From assembly GCA_037903355.1 (NCBI GenBank), contig JBAJFE010000021.1, positions 1-64,000 of the forward strand: 64,000 bases of DNA, in the 5' to 3' direction. This document shows, one piece after another, positions 52,701 through 62,881 of the stretch. The stretch comes from Trichuris trichiura (lineage: Eukaryota > Nematoda > Enoplea > Trichinellida > Trichuridae). Made by a program: the position numbers and the translations under genes. Position 1 is the first letter of the stretch; each line of letters starts with the position of its first letter. Under the pieces are notes generated by a model. The model worked only from the letters and a program-made list of their open reading frames with translations, made no database searches and was not told the DNA's origin.

Positions 52701-53577
52701 GCGTAGACCCAATATCCGGCATTGTTGCCGCCTTTACGATCAAGAAAGGTAGGACGGAAATATCGGCATGCTTTCTCAATGAAATGATTGCAACTATTAC
52801 AGCACTGCTATTTAAAGTGAACCCGCTGAGCTGCCTTGCCGAAATTGAGTATCCAAATCAAGATTCAGCTGTTGCCTCGATATTCGTTCCTTCTGTTGAT
52901 GGCACGTCTGAGCGCCTATCAACCCTTTACTACTTCACAATGGACCAGGTACGTTCCTTCTGTTGAAATTCTTCACTCTTATGTTGACGTTCCTTTTGAG
53001 TGTATGTACCGTGTTGAATGGGACGTTGACCAGGAAGAGGAAAACTATAGAGAAGATGCTGTTGTATGTGCTCCTTTCTAATTACATCTGCTTATGTCGA
53101 CGCTTCACTAATCTTCAGATGTTCGAAACTGGTGGAAGTTACCAGACGCAGTCTTGGACATTAAGTTTAGTGGGAAAAGCGCCTTTGAAACAACTACAGA
53201 CGGAAAGCACGAAAAGCAAAACTATAATTGAACGTCTCTCCGAAGTTGATCAGGTATTTAAATGATGACTTATTATTCAAAATTTTATTTACGGTAGGAA
53301 CCCCGTTAGTAAAATGAAAAACAGTGCCGAAGCTTTCGGGTAAAGGTACACTACCCGAAAGTTTCCGCATTGTTTTTCATCTTACTAACGGGATTCCTGC
53401 CGTAAATAAAATTCTGAACCCTACGAGAATGTACGGTCCCGTAAGAAAGGGCTACGTGTTATAACTATTTTATTGTTATTTTTTAAAATTTAGTCGCTCG
53501 CTGCCCCTGCTCACACATTGCCTTCGTTGGACGCCATCTTGCGACCCGTTCTTTTGTCACTCATACCGGACAGGTAG
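49793..53577 (+). CDS. WDR75: WD-repeat protein 75 (Utp17), small-subunit processome
   Basis: Nucleolar beta-propeller protein of the UtpA complex, needed for pre-18S rRNA transcription and processing. Sixteen exons give about 736 residues: 49793-49896, 49965-50058, 50111-50176, 50281-50371, 50422-50528, 50586-50659, 50789-50887, 50937-51022, 51092-51259, 51314-51543, 51605-51783, 51837-52214, 52579-52748, 52803-52948, 53119-53253, 53494-53577. WD-type marks include TATNAGNIRLWNTKEALL, VTTGDVNGVILIW, ALYSGGQERVLVKWNL, YLPRIGGSIRWIFI, IFNGRPGELQFYSLA, VEERQGDIANTDRKLKFWKY and TCLDGRVNFW. It ends APAHTLPSLDAILRPVLLSL, matching the family C-terminus. It is shorter than the human protein (830 residues). 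Intron 15 carries a foldback element. Confidence 0.9.
53277..53417. repeat. Foldback element 2 inside WDR75 intron 15
   Basis: Two 66-bp arms (53277-53342 and 53352-53417) are inverted copies matching at 59 of 66 positions, separated by 9 bp. Six of the seven differences are transitions. The arms begin TCA(A/G)AATTTTATTTACGG and end CTTTCGGGTA. It is a MITE-like palindrome that would form a long hairpin in the pre-mRNA. Confidence 0.9.
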
Positions 53578-53980
53578 GCATCTAATGTTAATTCTTAACT
53601 GAAAAAGGTGCTTGCAGGCCTTCTGATGTTACAGCTTAAATACTCAGGTTTAAATTTGTTAAAATCAAGTTCATTGAATCAACATTTACGCGATCTCACT
53701 CAGTTCGCTCGCGTAAAGAAGTGAAACTTTGAAGTTTGTTTGTTCGTTTGGAGAAAGAGAGAGCTTACAATTGATCGTTATGATTTAAATTTTTACAATC
53801 AAGTTGATGCGACAACTTTTGAACGACAGTCTCGCGCGATGGAAGCAAAACTTTGTTGAACTTCTGAAGTGACTAAGATTGAAAGGACCATTTGCCGTGC
53901 ATTTCTTAAGAATTATTTCGCGCTTAAATTAAACTTGTACTTCAAAAGAAGAACGTCCGTACTGACCAGTTAGTCGGTGT
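53578..53980. other. Spacer between convergent WDR75 and serine-protease homologue
   Basis: Holds the 3' flanks of both genes. No other feature seen. Confidence 0.4.
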
Positions 53981-55004
53981 CTAATGAGTGCTGTTGACTG
54001 CCTCGAAATCGAGCATCGTCTGCCAGATGAACTGCAACTTCTTACGAACTCTTGTTTGTTGGAAAACACCGCTGTGCGTGAAGTGTTGCGCACGGGGGAC
54101 TACGCCGTAAATGGTCCATTTTGAGTCTTGCTCATCGTCCATGCAAACAAGTGGACCGCCTCCGCGTCCCTGCCAATACAAAACGTATTCCATTTTTTTC
54201 TGTTCAACAACCCTTTTTACTTTTGCCGAAAATCTAGCATCTTCGTCCCAAAATTTTGCGCACATAACGTTTACACTTATGTCGTCGTCGTATTCTGGAA
54301 TTAGTCTGCACATCCACTGTTCCAGTATGCTTGCTTGAAATTGCGTCATCAGAGGATGACGCCATCCTAAAAGAGAGAACGACTTGTGGAAATGCATTTT
54401 TAATGGCGACCTATTTACCCCAAGTGGTGGTAATACAATTGGTCCAATGGTCCATCCTGTATGGAAAATTCGGCTCGGGTAGGCATACCGTATTGACGCG
54501 ATTGTTAAAAGGCATCGGTATCTCTTTATCGAGCATAACCATAGCGATGTTATAATCGACTTCGCCGAGATGAAATTTCGGATGGACAATTACCCGGCTG
54601 ACATTAAGCCAGATTGTCCATTCGGATTGCGGTACTTGTAAGTCATTGAAACCGATTGCTGCCAAGTAGCTTGTTTCTCTATTCCAATACGTCCGAGTTT
54701 AAGAGCGAAATAACAATGCACTTTTTTACAATTACTCAGAGTAGCAGAATATGTCGGCCGAAGTTAGTAACCATCTCGGTGAAATGATCGTCGCGGCATA
54801 CGATGGGTATCCTTGTTTAAACAACATGGCCATCCACGGCCAGCTGCCCGGCTTTGCCTTGTTAGTGCCCAACATGACAAAGTCAATGTTTGGCTTTACT
54901 GTCTGTTCGCCGCAAGTTTCCAGCGCTTCAATAAATCCGACCATTAAAATAACGTAATAAAAATACAAGAAGAGATATGCTGATACGTAAATATTAACTT
55001 GCAT
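53981..55004 (-). CDS. Secreted serine-protease homologue, catalytic triad lost
   Basis: Chymotrypsin-fold (S1) protein of about 301 residues, exons 55004-54736, 54669-54419 and 54366-53981. An N-terminal hydrophobic segment (SAYLFLYFYYVILMVGFIEA) acts as signal peptide. The fold is clear: PGSWPWMAML (usual activation-site neighbourhood), ISPRWLLTSAD, VSRVIVHPKFH, NNRVNTVCLPEPNFPY and GRGGGPLVCMDD. The three catalytic positions are changed: the TAAHC histidine is Asp (LLTSAD), the NDIAL aspartate is Asn (DYNIAMVML) and the GDSGGP serine is Gly (GRGGGP). It cannot cleave by the S1 mechanism. Known non-catalytic S1 homologues act as cofactors, binding proteins or decoys. The frame is open and splice sites are canonical, so it looks like a working gene rather than a pseudogene. 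Confidence 0.88.
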
Positions 55005-55676
55005 AAGATTTTCAAAAAAGTTCGACTTCTACCACTGCGAGTAAGTTAGCTACTAAATTAATGCCGTTATCTACTTTAAGCCTATTTAGATTGCAATTCA
55101 AAGAAGCGCGGTATACTTGTTTTGAAAAGATAACACAACGCGTTTCCCATTAATGCCAGTAAGATAAAATGAGCCGATAAAGCCAAAAGCATCAGCGAAT
55201 ATATGGCCAAGGACGAGCAAAATGTTGATACGAAAGTACTAACCGTTGAATGTTTAATTGAAGAAGCTTACGGGAACCAGTGATTCCTGAAAGCTTTGCC
55301 AATTAAACATCTAACGGCTAGTACTTTCGTACTAACACTATGATTTTCCGCACACCCTTTAGAAGGAGTTCCACAAACGAGCAAATAAATAATACAGAAT
55401 GGATAACAAAAAATAAAAAAGAGACAAAATATAGTAATAATAACGAAGCAAAACAAGAAGAGATGAAGCAGTGATAAAGTAACACGAATAAGACTGCTTT
55501 GCCGTTGCTACAAAGACTTAATCAAGACTTACATTTGCATATTGACAATTTTTGGTCGCTTCCGAAATCGCAGACTTTCCTGCTTAGGCATAAGGATGCG
55601 ATTGGGACGCACCGGTTATTTCCTGGACATTTCACTTCATTCGCTTTACACGCTGAAACAACGTAAACCGCTGCGT
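55005..55676. other. Intergenic between the protease homologue and the CUB gene
   Basis: Contains foldback element 3 and otherwise AT-rich DNA with the presumed promoter of the protease homologue and the 3' end of the CUB gene. Confidence 0.4.
55229..55331. repeat. Foldback element 3
   Basis: Arms 55229-55268 and 55292-55331 are inverted copies matching at 34 of 40 positions. They begin TACGAAAGTACTA and include TGTTTAATTG, with about 23 bp between. Intergenic and non-coding. The arm sequence differs from element 2. Confidence 0.85.
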
Positions 55677-56522
55677 TCATAAAAGGTGGTGAAATATGAA
55701 CCCATTATTACGAAGATTTTTGGCGGCTGACACGATGATCATTATCCTTTGGTCAGGAGAATTCCCGTGCGCCTCGTAGTCTACGCTAAGGCTACTACTG
55801 CGAAAGTACCTAATTCGTTGGAAATCCCTTGAACAGTCTGTACTTATTTTCACCGGGTTTCCGTTGTCCGTTATTTTTAAATTTTTTATCGCGTCGTAGT
55901 CCATATGGACGAATTCCATCTTCACCCAATAGTTGCTTTCATCCAATGAGTTTTCAATTGTCCAAGAGCACGTGGAATGCTTGGCAGGCTCTAATGGCCA
56001 ATTGGGAGAAACCAAAGTGAACTTCGTAGTCGGCTTCTTCAGGCGATGACGACGTCCGCAGTTCGAGTTGACAAATGGGCCGGCGTCGTAGGCGCGAAAG
56101 CTTAAGTTGAAGCCCATCCAATGAATATGGTCGTCGCTGCGAAAGGTGACGGTAAAGTTGAACGGAGGATGCGCGCCAAAGGTGGTCAACTTAGGAATTT
56201 CAAAGCAAGGTTCAATCACGTGCTCGTCGTTGTTAACTTGCAAGGTCAATTTGTCGGGACAAATGTTGGGCTCGTAGTGTTCGACATTGAAAAATTCCGT
56301 CGAAAGTTCCACCGCATTGACCAGACTTTTAAAATGCCAAATACATTTGGCGTTGTGCGGATACGGATCGGTCGGATAATTGGGGCTTTTCACATTGACC
56401 ACATCTCCGGCCTTCAAAACGCCATCGAAACCGCATTCCGTAAACAAAGTAACCACGTAAAATGGACAAAGGAGAACAAGCAGCAAACTACGACAATGTA
56501 ATGCTAAAATAAGAAATCGCAT
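55677..56522 (-). CDS. Secreted protein with two CUB domains
   Basis: Single-exon gene for 281 residues. The ATG (56522-56520) opens a signal peptide (MRFLILALHCRSLLLVLLC). CUB 1 runs about residues 30-145: ECGFDGVLKAGDVVNVKSPN, then YP, IWHF, and FTVTFRSDDHIHWMGFNLSF. CUB 2 starts at CGRRHRLKKPTTKFTLVSPN, with CSWTIENS, VKMEFVHMDYD and IMIIVSA. CUB domains bind proteins or glycans and often accompany secreted proteases; here the neighbour 670 bp downstream on the same strand is the protease homologue. There is no protease domain in this frame and no transmembrane anchor. It is divergent from the galectin gene, with 478 bp between starts. Confidence 0.88.
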   Translation of the reverse strand: MRFLILALHCRSLLLVLLCPFYVVTLFTECGFDGVLKAGDVVNVKSPNYPTDPYPHNAKCIWHFKSLVNAVELSTEFFNVEHYEPNICPDKLTLQVNNDEHVIEPCFEIPKLTTFGAHPPFNFTVTFRSDDHIHWMGFNLSFRAYDAGPFVNSNCGRRHRLKKPTTKFTLVSPNWPLEPAKHSTCSWTIENSLDESNYWVKMEFVHMDYDAIKNLKITDNGNPVKISTDCSRDFQRIRYFRSSSLSVDYEAHGNSPDQRIMIIVSAAKNLRNNGFIFHHLL

Positions 56523-57000
56523 CAAGTGCAAAACTAAAATTTTTTCTCATTCTCACTACTTATGGTTGCTATCATGCTATCGTTGCACTAGGTTTTCCCT
56601 TTTGAACAAGCGAACGAACTAACTTGTTATCTATAGGTAGAATTCATGCAAACAGCTTACGCGAGATAGAGAAAGACGCTTACTCTTCTTATTTGGCAAT
56701 TGTGTGATAGCGAAGCGTTTTAAAATTTCGCAAACGTCAGTACTATACCGAGAATAGCTGAGTCATCGTTTACAATGACAGCTGGAGGAGCCATTATCAC
56801 TGAAACCGCTGGCGAACATTTGTCTCTCGCCGACGAGTTGCCAATGAGGAGCGCAACTAACTGCGCTATTGCACCATTATCGGTTGTCTCGGAAGGGACT
56901 TGACAAGGCCACTTTAGGGTCGACTTTGCCAGAAGGTAAAACAGCGTATTTTTGCAACTTGGCCGGTATGGGACATCACATTTTTCGTTGTAGGCGACCC
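56523..57000. promoter_or_regulatory. Divergent promoter region, CUB gene and galectin
   Basis: Separates the two start codons. An ATG frame at 56775 (MTAGGAIITETAGEHLSLAD) stops after about 42 codons, and another frame is open from about 56869 into the galectin start. One or both may be upstream exons of the galectin, but no in-frame splice chain was found. Confidence 0.4.
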
Positions 57001-57652
57001 ATGCATCCTCTGTTTGAAGTGCAATCGAGAAATGTCGTCACAGCTGTTCTTTTGGTCGTTCTTCTTCTGCTCTTTAGGGTGAGCACGAATGGGGTAAGAA
57101 GAAGTCTTCCGAACGACTCCAACTACGTCAATTTCATTGCAGGCCAGACTGGCCGTCATATCAGCCGAAAATTTTACCACAGGTAGCGTTGTTCTCGTCT
57201 CAGGTGAAATGGCAGAAGACGTTAAAAGCCTGATAATCAACCTTGTTTCCAAAGCCAACAAACAGATTCTCTTCCATTTCAATCCGCGATTTTTGAAAAA
57301 GGTACAAACTACTCGAACTTTTAATTCACTTTAACAGTGGCCGTGATTTGAAGAAGGTCTATCGCAACGCAAAACTCAACAATACGTGGGGCAAGGAGGA
57401 ATTTGACGGTGATTTCCCCTTTTCAACGGCTTCCAACTTTACGATAATGATCGTATGCCAAACGGAAGGCTTCAGAGTGAGCAGATTGTTCAAATATTCC
57501 GACTCCGTCTACAAGATTTGATCGCGCAGGTTTTCGTCGATCAAGCACCGAAATTTTTCTTTGCTCATCGTGAAACAGCCGAATTCATTGATACCGTTTA
57601 CGTGGAAGGCAATTCAAGCGATATCGTCATCAACGACGTTGGCGTATACTAA
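57001..57652 (+). CDS. Galectin with N-terminal hydrophobic segment
   Basis: One carbohydrate-recognition domain, exons about 57001-57078, 57143-57301, 57338-57477 and 57531-57652. Beta-galactoside-binding residues are present: HFNPRF (H-x-N-x-R), NTWGKEEF (Trp and Glu) and VFVDQAPKFFFAHR in the last exon. The first exon encodes NVVTAVLLVVLLLLF, a signal anchor or signal peptide, which is unusual because galectins normally leave cells without one. Galectins of parasitic nematodes can modulate host cells and gut glycans. One problem: exon 2 ends at a codon boundary (AAG before GTACAA), but exon 3 needs two preceding bases to read SGRDLKKVYRNAKLNNTWG. The frame is off by one at this join, next to T5 and A5 runs. 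This could be a mutation, an assembly indel or a missed splice site. Confidence 0.75.
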
Positions 57653-59583
57653 CTGCAGGTCCAAATTTTCACTGCCATTGCTCTTACTTCCATTCTAGTC
57701 TAGCTTTTCGCTATTATATTTGGAAAATAAACATTGGCAAATTAGCTAAGCAATTTTAACGGCAACGTTTATCCACCAAACGAACATTGCAACTTGTACT
57801 TCCGCCTTTAATGGCCAAGCTTATTGTCCATTCCATTCAAACTTCAGTCATTAGCATACCTGCGAATCGTATGTCTTACTGTACAACGCTGCTGATCGAA
57901 GAAATGCGCTTCATTCGTCAAGATTTCTGCCAACAGGCGCACACAACTTTCTGTCGTAGTAAAGGAAAATAGATTAGCGCCACTGAAAACCGTCGTGATT
58001 GTTATCGTTATTTTTGAAACGTTTTTCTTCAGTGATCGTCGGAATCGTGCTTGCGTTGCTCGTACGAAGATACTCACATTTTTGATTCTTAAGCCCCGTA
58101 TTTCAATCGTCTATTAAACCCCATTTCGACTAGCTAAAATAGCATTTGCAGTAGAAAAACTTTTTCGTCTAAAATTCGTTCATACTGGACGTAGCACGCG
58201 TTGAAACGCGTGCTATGTCCGGTGTGAACTGCTTCGGCGTTCTAAACAATTCAAACCAATTTTTTCAGGAACCTTAATTATTACTACTATTACTTTATCT
58301 TAATAACATCTTCCATAAAGTCTAAAGAAAAAGAAGATCCATTAGCCGCCGAGGGCTGAATGAATACGTATTTTTTAATTTAAAGACATTTCTCTTCGTA
58401 AACATTTTACTATTTACAATTTCTTCGCTTTCAAATGCCAAAAATCAAAGAACGCACTCGTTAAAGCTCTTTCAGGGATCCTATCGGCTATGCACCCCAC
58501 CGTCTAACATCTGCAGGTTCCTTCCTGTCAACTATGCGATCATCCTGTTCTTCTCCTACTAGCGAGCAGACTGGCTATCCTGTTCCGCAATTACCCAACC
58601 CTAAGCCAACATACACGCTTTATGTTTAGACTTAGGGCTTAGCTAAGGGCAGACTTACAGTATAACGGTGGGGCGCATAAACGAGAACACTTCTCTTCAG
58701 AAAATGGCCGAAAACCAACTTACCTCACGTAACATGTAAGTTTCTATGTGCAAGAACATATCCAATGTTGAAATATAAGTAGAGGCTCGCTTTGCCACTC
58801 CCGCGCATGCAAATCTTGCAAATCAGTGTTTCATTCTATATGAGTCCCTCCAGTTAGCTGCTGAAGCTGACGGAAATCTTTTACCTGAAAAATCACAGTA
58901 CTCCTGTCAATTTCTAATAAAAATAATATTACTTTTTCACGCGCAATTTATTTGAACACTCATTTCATGTAAACATACATGGCGATATAAAAAAAAAGAA
59001 AACACTGCAACGAAAGGTGCTATCCTAATTAGGCTTTCGTTGTTACGTTGTCACATTGAAACAATGCAAAATCACGGATTTTTTGCTGATTGAATGACTT
59101 AAATGACATTAGCAGGCTCCGATTGGTTAAGTACAGTAAGCTGAAAAATGCTTAAAGCCTACAGGTGAACATTCATACAACTTTTCAAGTGATCAAATTA
59201 TCAAATCACGCTAGCTAAACAACTGTTAAAAAAATATAAGCAATGCATTAAATAAATGGAGAATCTACACCAACTCAATACCGACAGTAAACGTTATTCA
59301 GGTTCTAACTGTCGAGAACAGCTTCTGCGACCAATGGTAAATTGTTTTGCTGCGCCTAAGTTTAAAAAGCAAACAGTTGCGCTTGTGACAGCACTGTCGG
59401 TGGTACAATTTAAAAATTGCGCAGCTTAACCAAAACGCGGACGAATAGAAAAAGCAAAACGCAGATTGCGCGAAATAAATTAATTCAACGTAAACTGCCT
59501 GCTCCAAAGCGTTCTTGACACTATCAATAATTGCAATTTTCAAAATGTTATCGACATTTTGCCGGCGTTGCTTTACCAGTAGC
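57653..59583. other. Intergenic, no gene recognised
   Basis: A 61-codon frame at 57787-57972 has no recognised features. Foldback element 4 lies at 58181-58226. The rest is AT-rich spacer. Confidence 0.45.
58181..58226. repeat. Foldback element 4, short hairpin
   Basis: Arms of about 20 bp (58181-58200 and 58207-58226) with a 6-base loop TTGAAA; the core GTAGCACGCG pairs with CGCGTGCTAT. Intergenic; resembles a terminator or MITE remnant but has no T-tract. Confidence 0.7.
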
Positions 59584-59591
59584 TATAAAAG
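59584..59591 (+). promoter_or_regulatory. TATA box, proline-rich secreted protein A
   Basis: TATAAAAG 255 bp before the start codon at 59839. If used, the 5' UTR would be about 220 nt and contain a short upstream reading frame starting at 59654. The paralogous gene B has a homologous ATG at 62702 in the same place. Confidence 0.35.
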
Positions 59592-59838
59592 GGATGCCGG
59601 ACAAAGCCTAGACTCAATTACTATTCGCGCCAGTCTCTGTTCTAACAATATGCATGAACGAATTCGATTATGAATGGAATATGAAAATTTCAGAACGTCG
59701 CTTAACGGAAGAAACATCTGCTTGTAGAAAAAATGCATTGAAAGCAAATAAGGCGATGTATATAACAAGAGTGAAAAGCATCAACGCTACTCATTTGAGA
59801 GTATTCATACCTAACAGCTGAATAGCTTAAAGGGCGCA

Positions 59839-60447
59839 ATGCTGGCTAGAATAGTACTGACGTGGAGTTTCTTGATTGCACCCGTTAGTAAAGCAACTCA
59901 TGCAAAACAGTTCCATTGCTGATATACGGTAAATTTCAGATTTACGGACTCCATGCTGGAACACAGTCTAACGCTTATGGCAGCACAGAACTAATGGAAA
60001 CCGATTCCTTTGAAGATCGTTTCCCTACGAGTAGGCCTCACCTAGAGCTAATGCCATGGTCATCAGAGCTTGAACCTGAACCAACTCCACCTCCAAAACC
60101 ACCTCGAACTTTCACCTACCAGGGACCAAAGCAGCCTCGTGCTGAAAAACCCCAAATAATATATGTGTACGAAAGGTGAGTTCGACTAGATTCGTAATCT
60201 TAGTATAGCTTTTGAACGAATTTAGAAAAGAGCCGCCTGAAAAGAGTAATAGAATCGTGAAAACAATCAAATTAAAGGTCAAAGTTATTGCGCAGAGTAA
60301 GGCGAACAAAATTTTTCTTCCAATAGATACACAACAGCTGCAAATTGTAAATTTGCAGAGATAAAAAGGGGCATGAAAAAAGTGAAAAAGTACATCAGCA
60401 AAGGATTCAAAGCGACAAAACGAAAGCTGAAGAACCTACGCCATTGA
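59839..60447 (+). CDS. Small secreted proline-rich protein A with basic C-terminus
   Basis: Four exons (59839-59883, 59940-60175, 60226-60296, 60359-60447) give 146 residues. Exon 1 is a signal peptide (MLARIVLTWSFLIAP). Exon 2 has an acidic stretch, then PEPTPPPKPPRTFTYQGPKQ, which contains class I/II SH3-ligand-like PxxP-Arg patterns. Exons 3-4 are highly basic and probably helical: KSNRIVKTIKLKVKVIAQK and GMKKVKKYISKGFKATKRKL. Exon count, phases, exon 1 length (45 nt) and exon 3 length (71 nt) are identical in gene B. I recognise no family. Secretion is inferred from the leader; an antimicrobial, nucleic-acid- or glycan-binding role for the cationic tail is only a guess. Confidence 0.75.
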
Positions 60448-62696
60448 TGACTCATTTGGACGCAACGTGACAGCTGGTGGTCCGCTGCCAAGATAGATTC
60501 TTGAAAAAAGTAAAAACTTACCTTTGCGTGAAAACCTGCATTCATCATACCGTATCTTTACAGAAAAGCTCTATTAAAATTATTCTGTATCGCCTCGCGT
60601 ACTCAGCATTGAAGTCGTGCTAATAATAATTTGCTCAAGCAACCAGTAAAAAGGTTTCTTTATGAGAGCGAAGCTTAACTGATTATTAAAAACAAAAGTG
60701 AAGCCACTTCACAGAGAAAAATTTCAAATTATCCTAAAACCGACATGCTTTCTTTTTACATAAGTAGTAAGTATAATAATTTATTTAAATGCAATTTCTT
60801 CAATGTCTGCTGTTCAGCGTTAGACCTGACTACTTCGTGGTACGAACATTGATCTCTTCTATTTATGATTCACTTTAAAAAATCCAGTTGCCTCGGTTGT
60901 GCAGTTTTTAAGCTTGAACATATCCGCGTACTTTCAAGCGGATTTTCCAGAAGCTACCTCAGTTCAAAACGCCGCAACATTAAGGCCTATAGCAAGTTAA
61001 TTTTCTGTATACAGGTCACGGATGCATGAATATGGTAAAATATTAACTGAAAAATATGGGAATTGGAAGCCACGTTGCGCCAGGAAGAACAGAAAAAATA
61101 TTGTCAAATTTAACAAGTTAATTATTCCAAGCCAAGGCATTTCGTACACAACGTTACATTATTGAGTCCTTATAAGAAATGATACTTTAGCAGCCAAACT
61201 GAAGCAACGTGACTTTGCTATGCGACTGGAGCAAAAAGTGCGCGTCTTTTAAAGCCTCGCCAAATTAATTATGCATGCATCAAGCTAGGTTCGTTAGGAA
61301 CAACTAAAGGCAACTTACCATAACTACACGATGGAATTGATGCTGCGTACGGTGAAAAAACACGTTTGTTCTGCCCCCTTTGACGCTTGCGATTTTTTCA
61401 AAGCAATACGCTGACTCAGTTCCGGTCTTTCGAACCCGTTGAACAGTTTTTGTAAAAGCGTTCCAACCAAATGCTCAAAGTACGCATGTATACTTTCCCT
61501 AAAGAGTAATTAAGATGACTTTTGGAGCGGGAAAATATTCAGACGAAATGCGCATTTCGTATAAGCACGTGTTGCAACGCCCCGGCAAAGAAAATAATTG
61601 GTTTCTTCATGATGCCGTCACCTTAAAATATCTCAAATACAACCTGACGCAAAGGGCGTATCCGCACTTCTCTATTTATTGCTCGTTATCTTCGCGTCAC
61701 GGTGGAATCATGTGACAAAGTTTGACCAAATACACTCATTTTCAAACACTATCAAACATTTAAGAAAATAATAAACTTGACAATGGTTTTCGCACAGGCA
61801 CAGTTTATTTAGGCCTATACAGCTTCTCTAGACAGTATATTTTAATGCCTTAAAGAAGGCGACACTGGTTGGTGGTAGCTTTTTCAATTTTGATATTCTC
61901 CTACGCACATTTTGCCCGAACTTTACCAGCTTTCAAGGGCAGCTCAATGCCCTTGAAGCCTACAAGGCGCACACGCAAATTCAAGAGCAGGCACAATGTA
62001 GCGACTTCTACTGCCAACAGTCCTACTGTACTAACATACTATCAGCAACTGATATTCAGCTTCTTTACTTTCGCTTAAATTTTTACGGTTAGTTGCTTAT
62101 CCTTAATGGTCGTCTACTTGTCTGGACAACTCTTTCAGGGTAGAGATCGCGTTCCTTGTTAAGCTTGCCGCGTAGTGCCTTAACGTGCTTGAATAAGGAA
62201 ACGGACCTGTTCTAACAGCTCTAATCAAATAAACAACAGCTTACTGTCGAACGTGAAACAAATCGATCAAGAGGCAGCGTCTATTAGCATAATTAAGAAA
62301 ACGGGGTGACGTCAGAGGATGGGCTTTCCCGTACTTCTGTACAAGTTATGCTTAAGTCGAGGATAGCCTTAAGTTGAACTGCAAACACTCGTAGTATCAC
62401 TGTCAATAGTACAAGTCAGAAAATTGATACTTTGATCAAAAAACTCATCATTCTTTTGACGAAGCTGTAGACAAGTTAATATGGCGAATAGATCATTTTT
62501 ATCCGCTGATCTAACATAAACGCAACACCATGCACGATCTTATCAATGGATGTTGGATGTTGGGCATTTAACGGCTACATAAATTTGCGTAACTGAAGTC
62601 ATGATTAACTATTAGGAAGTCGCGTGAAAGCCTCTTTTGCTGACTATTGCCCATTGATTAAAACGGGTTAACATTGACTTCAAATAATGAAAACAA
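60448..62696. other. Intergenic between paralogues A and B
   Basis: A 66-codon ATG frame at 61515-61715 and a hydrophobic-start frame at 61869-62078 (ATG absent) were considered; neither has splice partners or a known domain. Similarity to the upstream region of gene A resumes at about 62697. Confidence 0.4.
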
Positions 62697-62881
62697 AGCG
62701 TATGAACAAATTCAAATACGAATGGAAGAGGTTAAATACGCTAGAACAACGGTGAAACGGGACAGGTAACAGCAGAACAAATTGGGCCGAAAGTAAATAA
62801 TGCAACGCATAAAAACAGCAGCGAAAAGTATTAATGGGCCTTATTTTGAAGTGCCAACATAGAAGAGCTGAAGAGAACGCA

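Noticed and set aside
59654..59824. 56-codon frame upstream of gene A considered as its N-terminus
   Set aside because: The homologous frame in gene B stops after 17 codons, while the signal-peptide start is conserved in both, so it is treated as 5' UTR or uORF.
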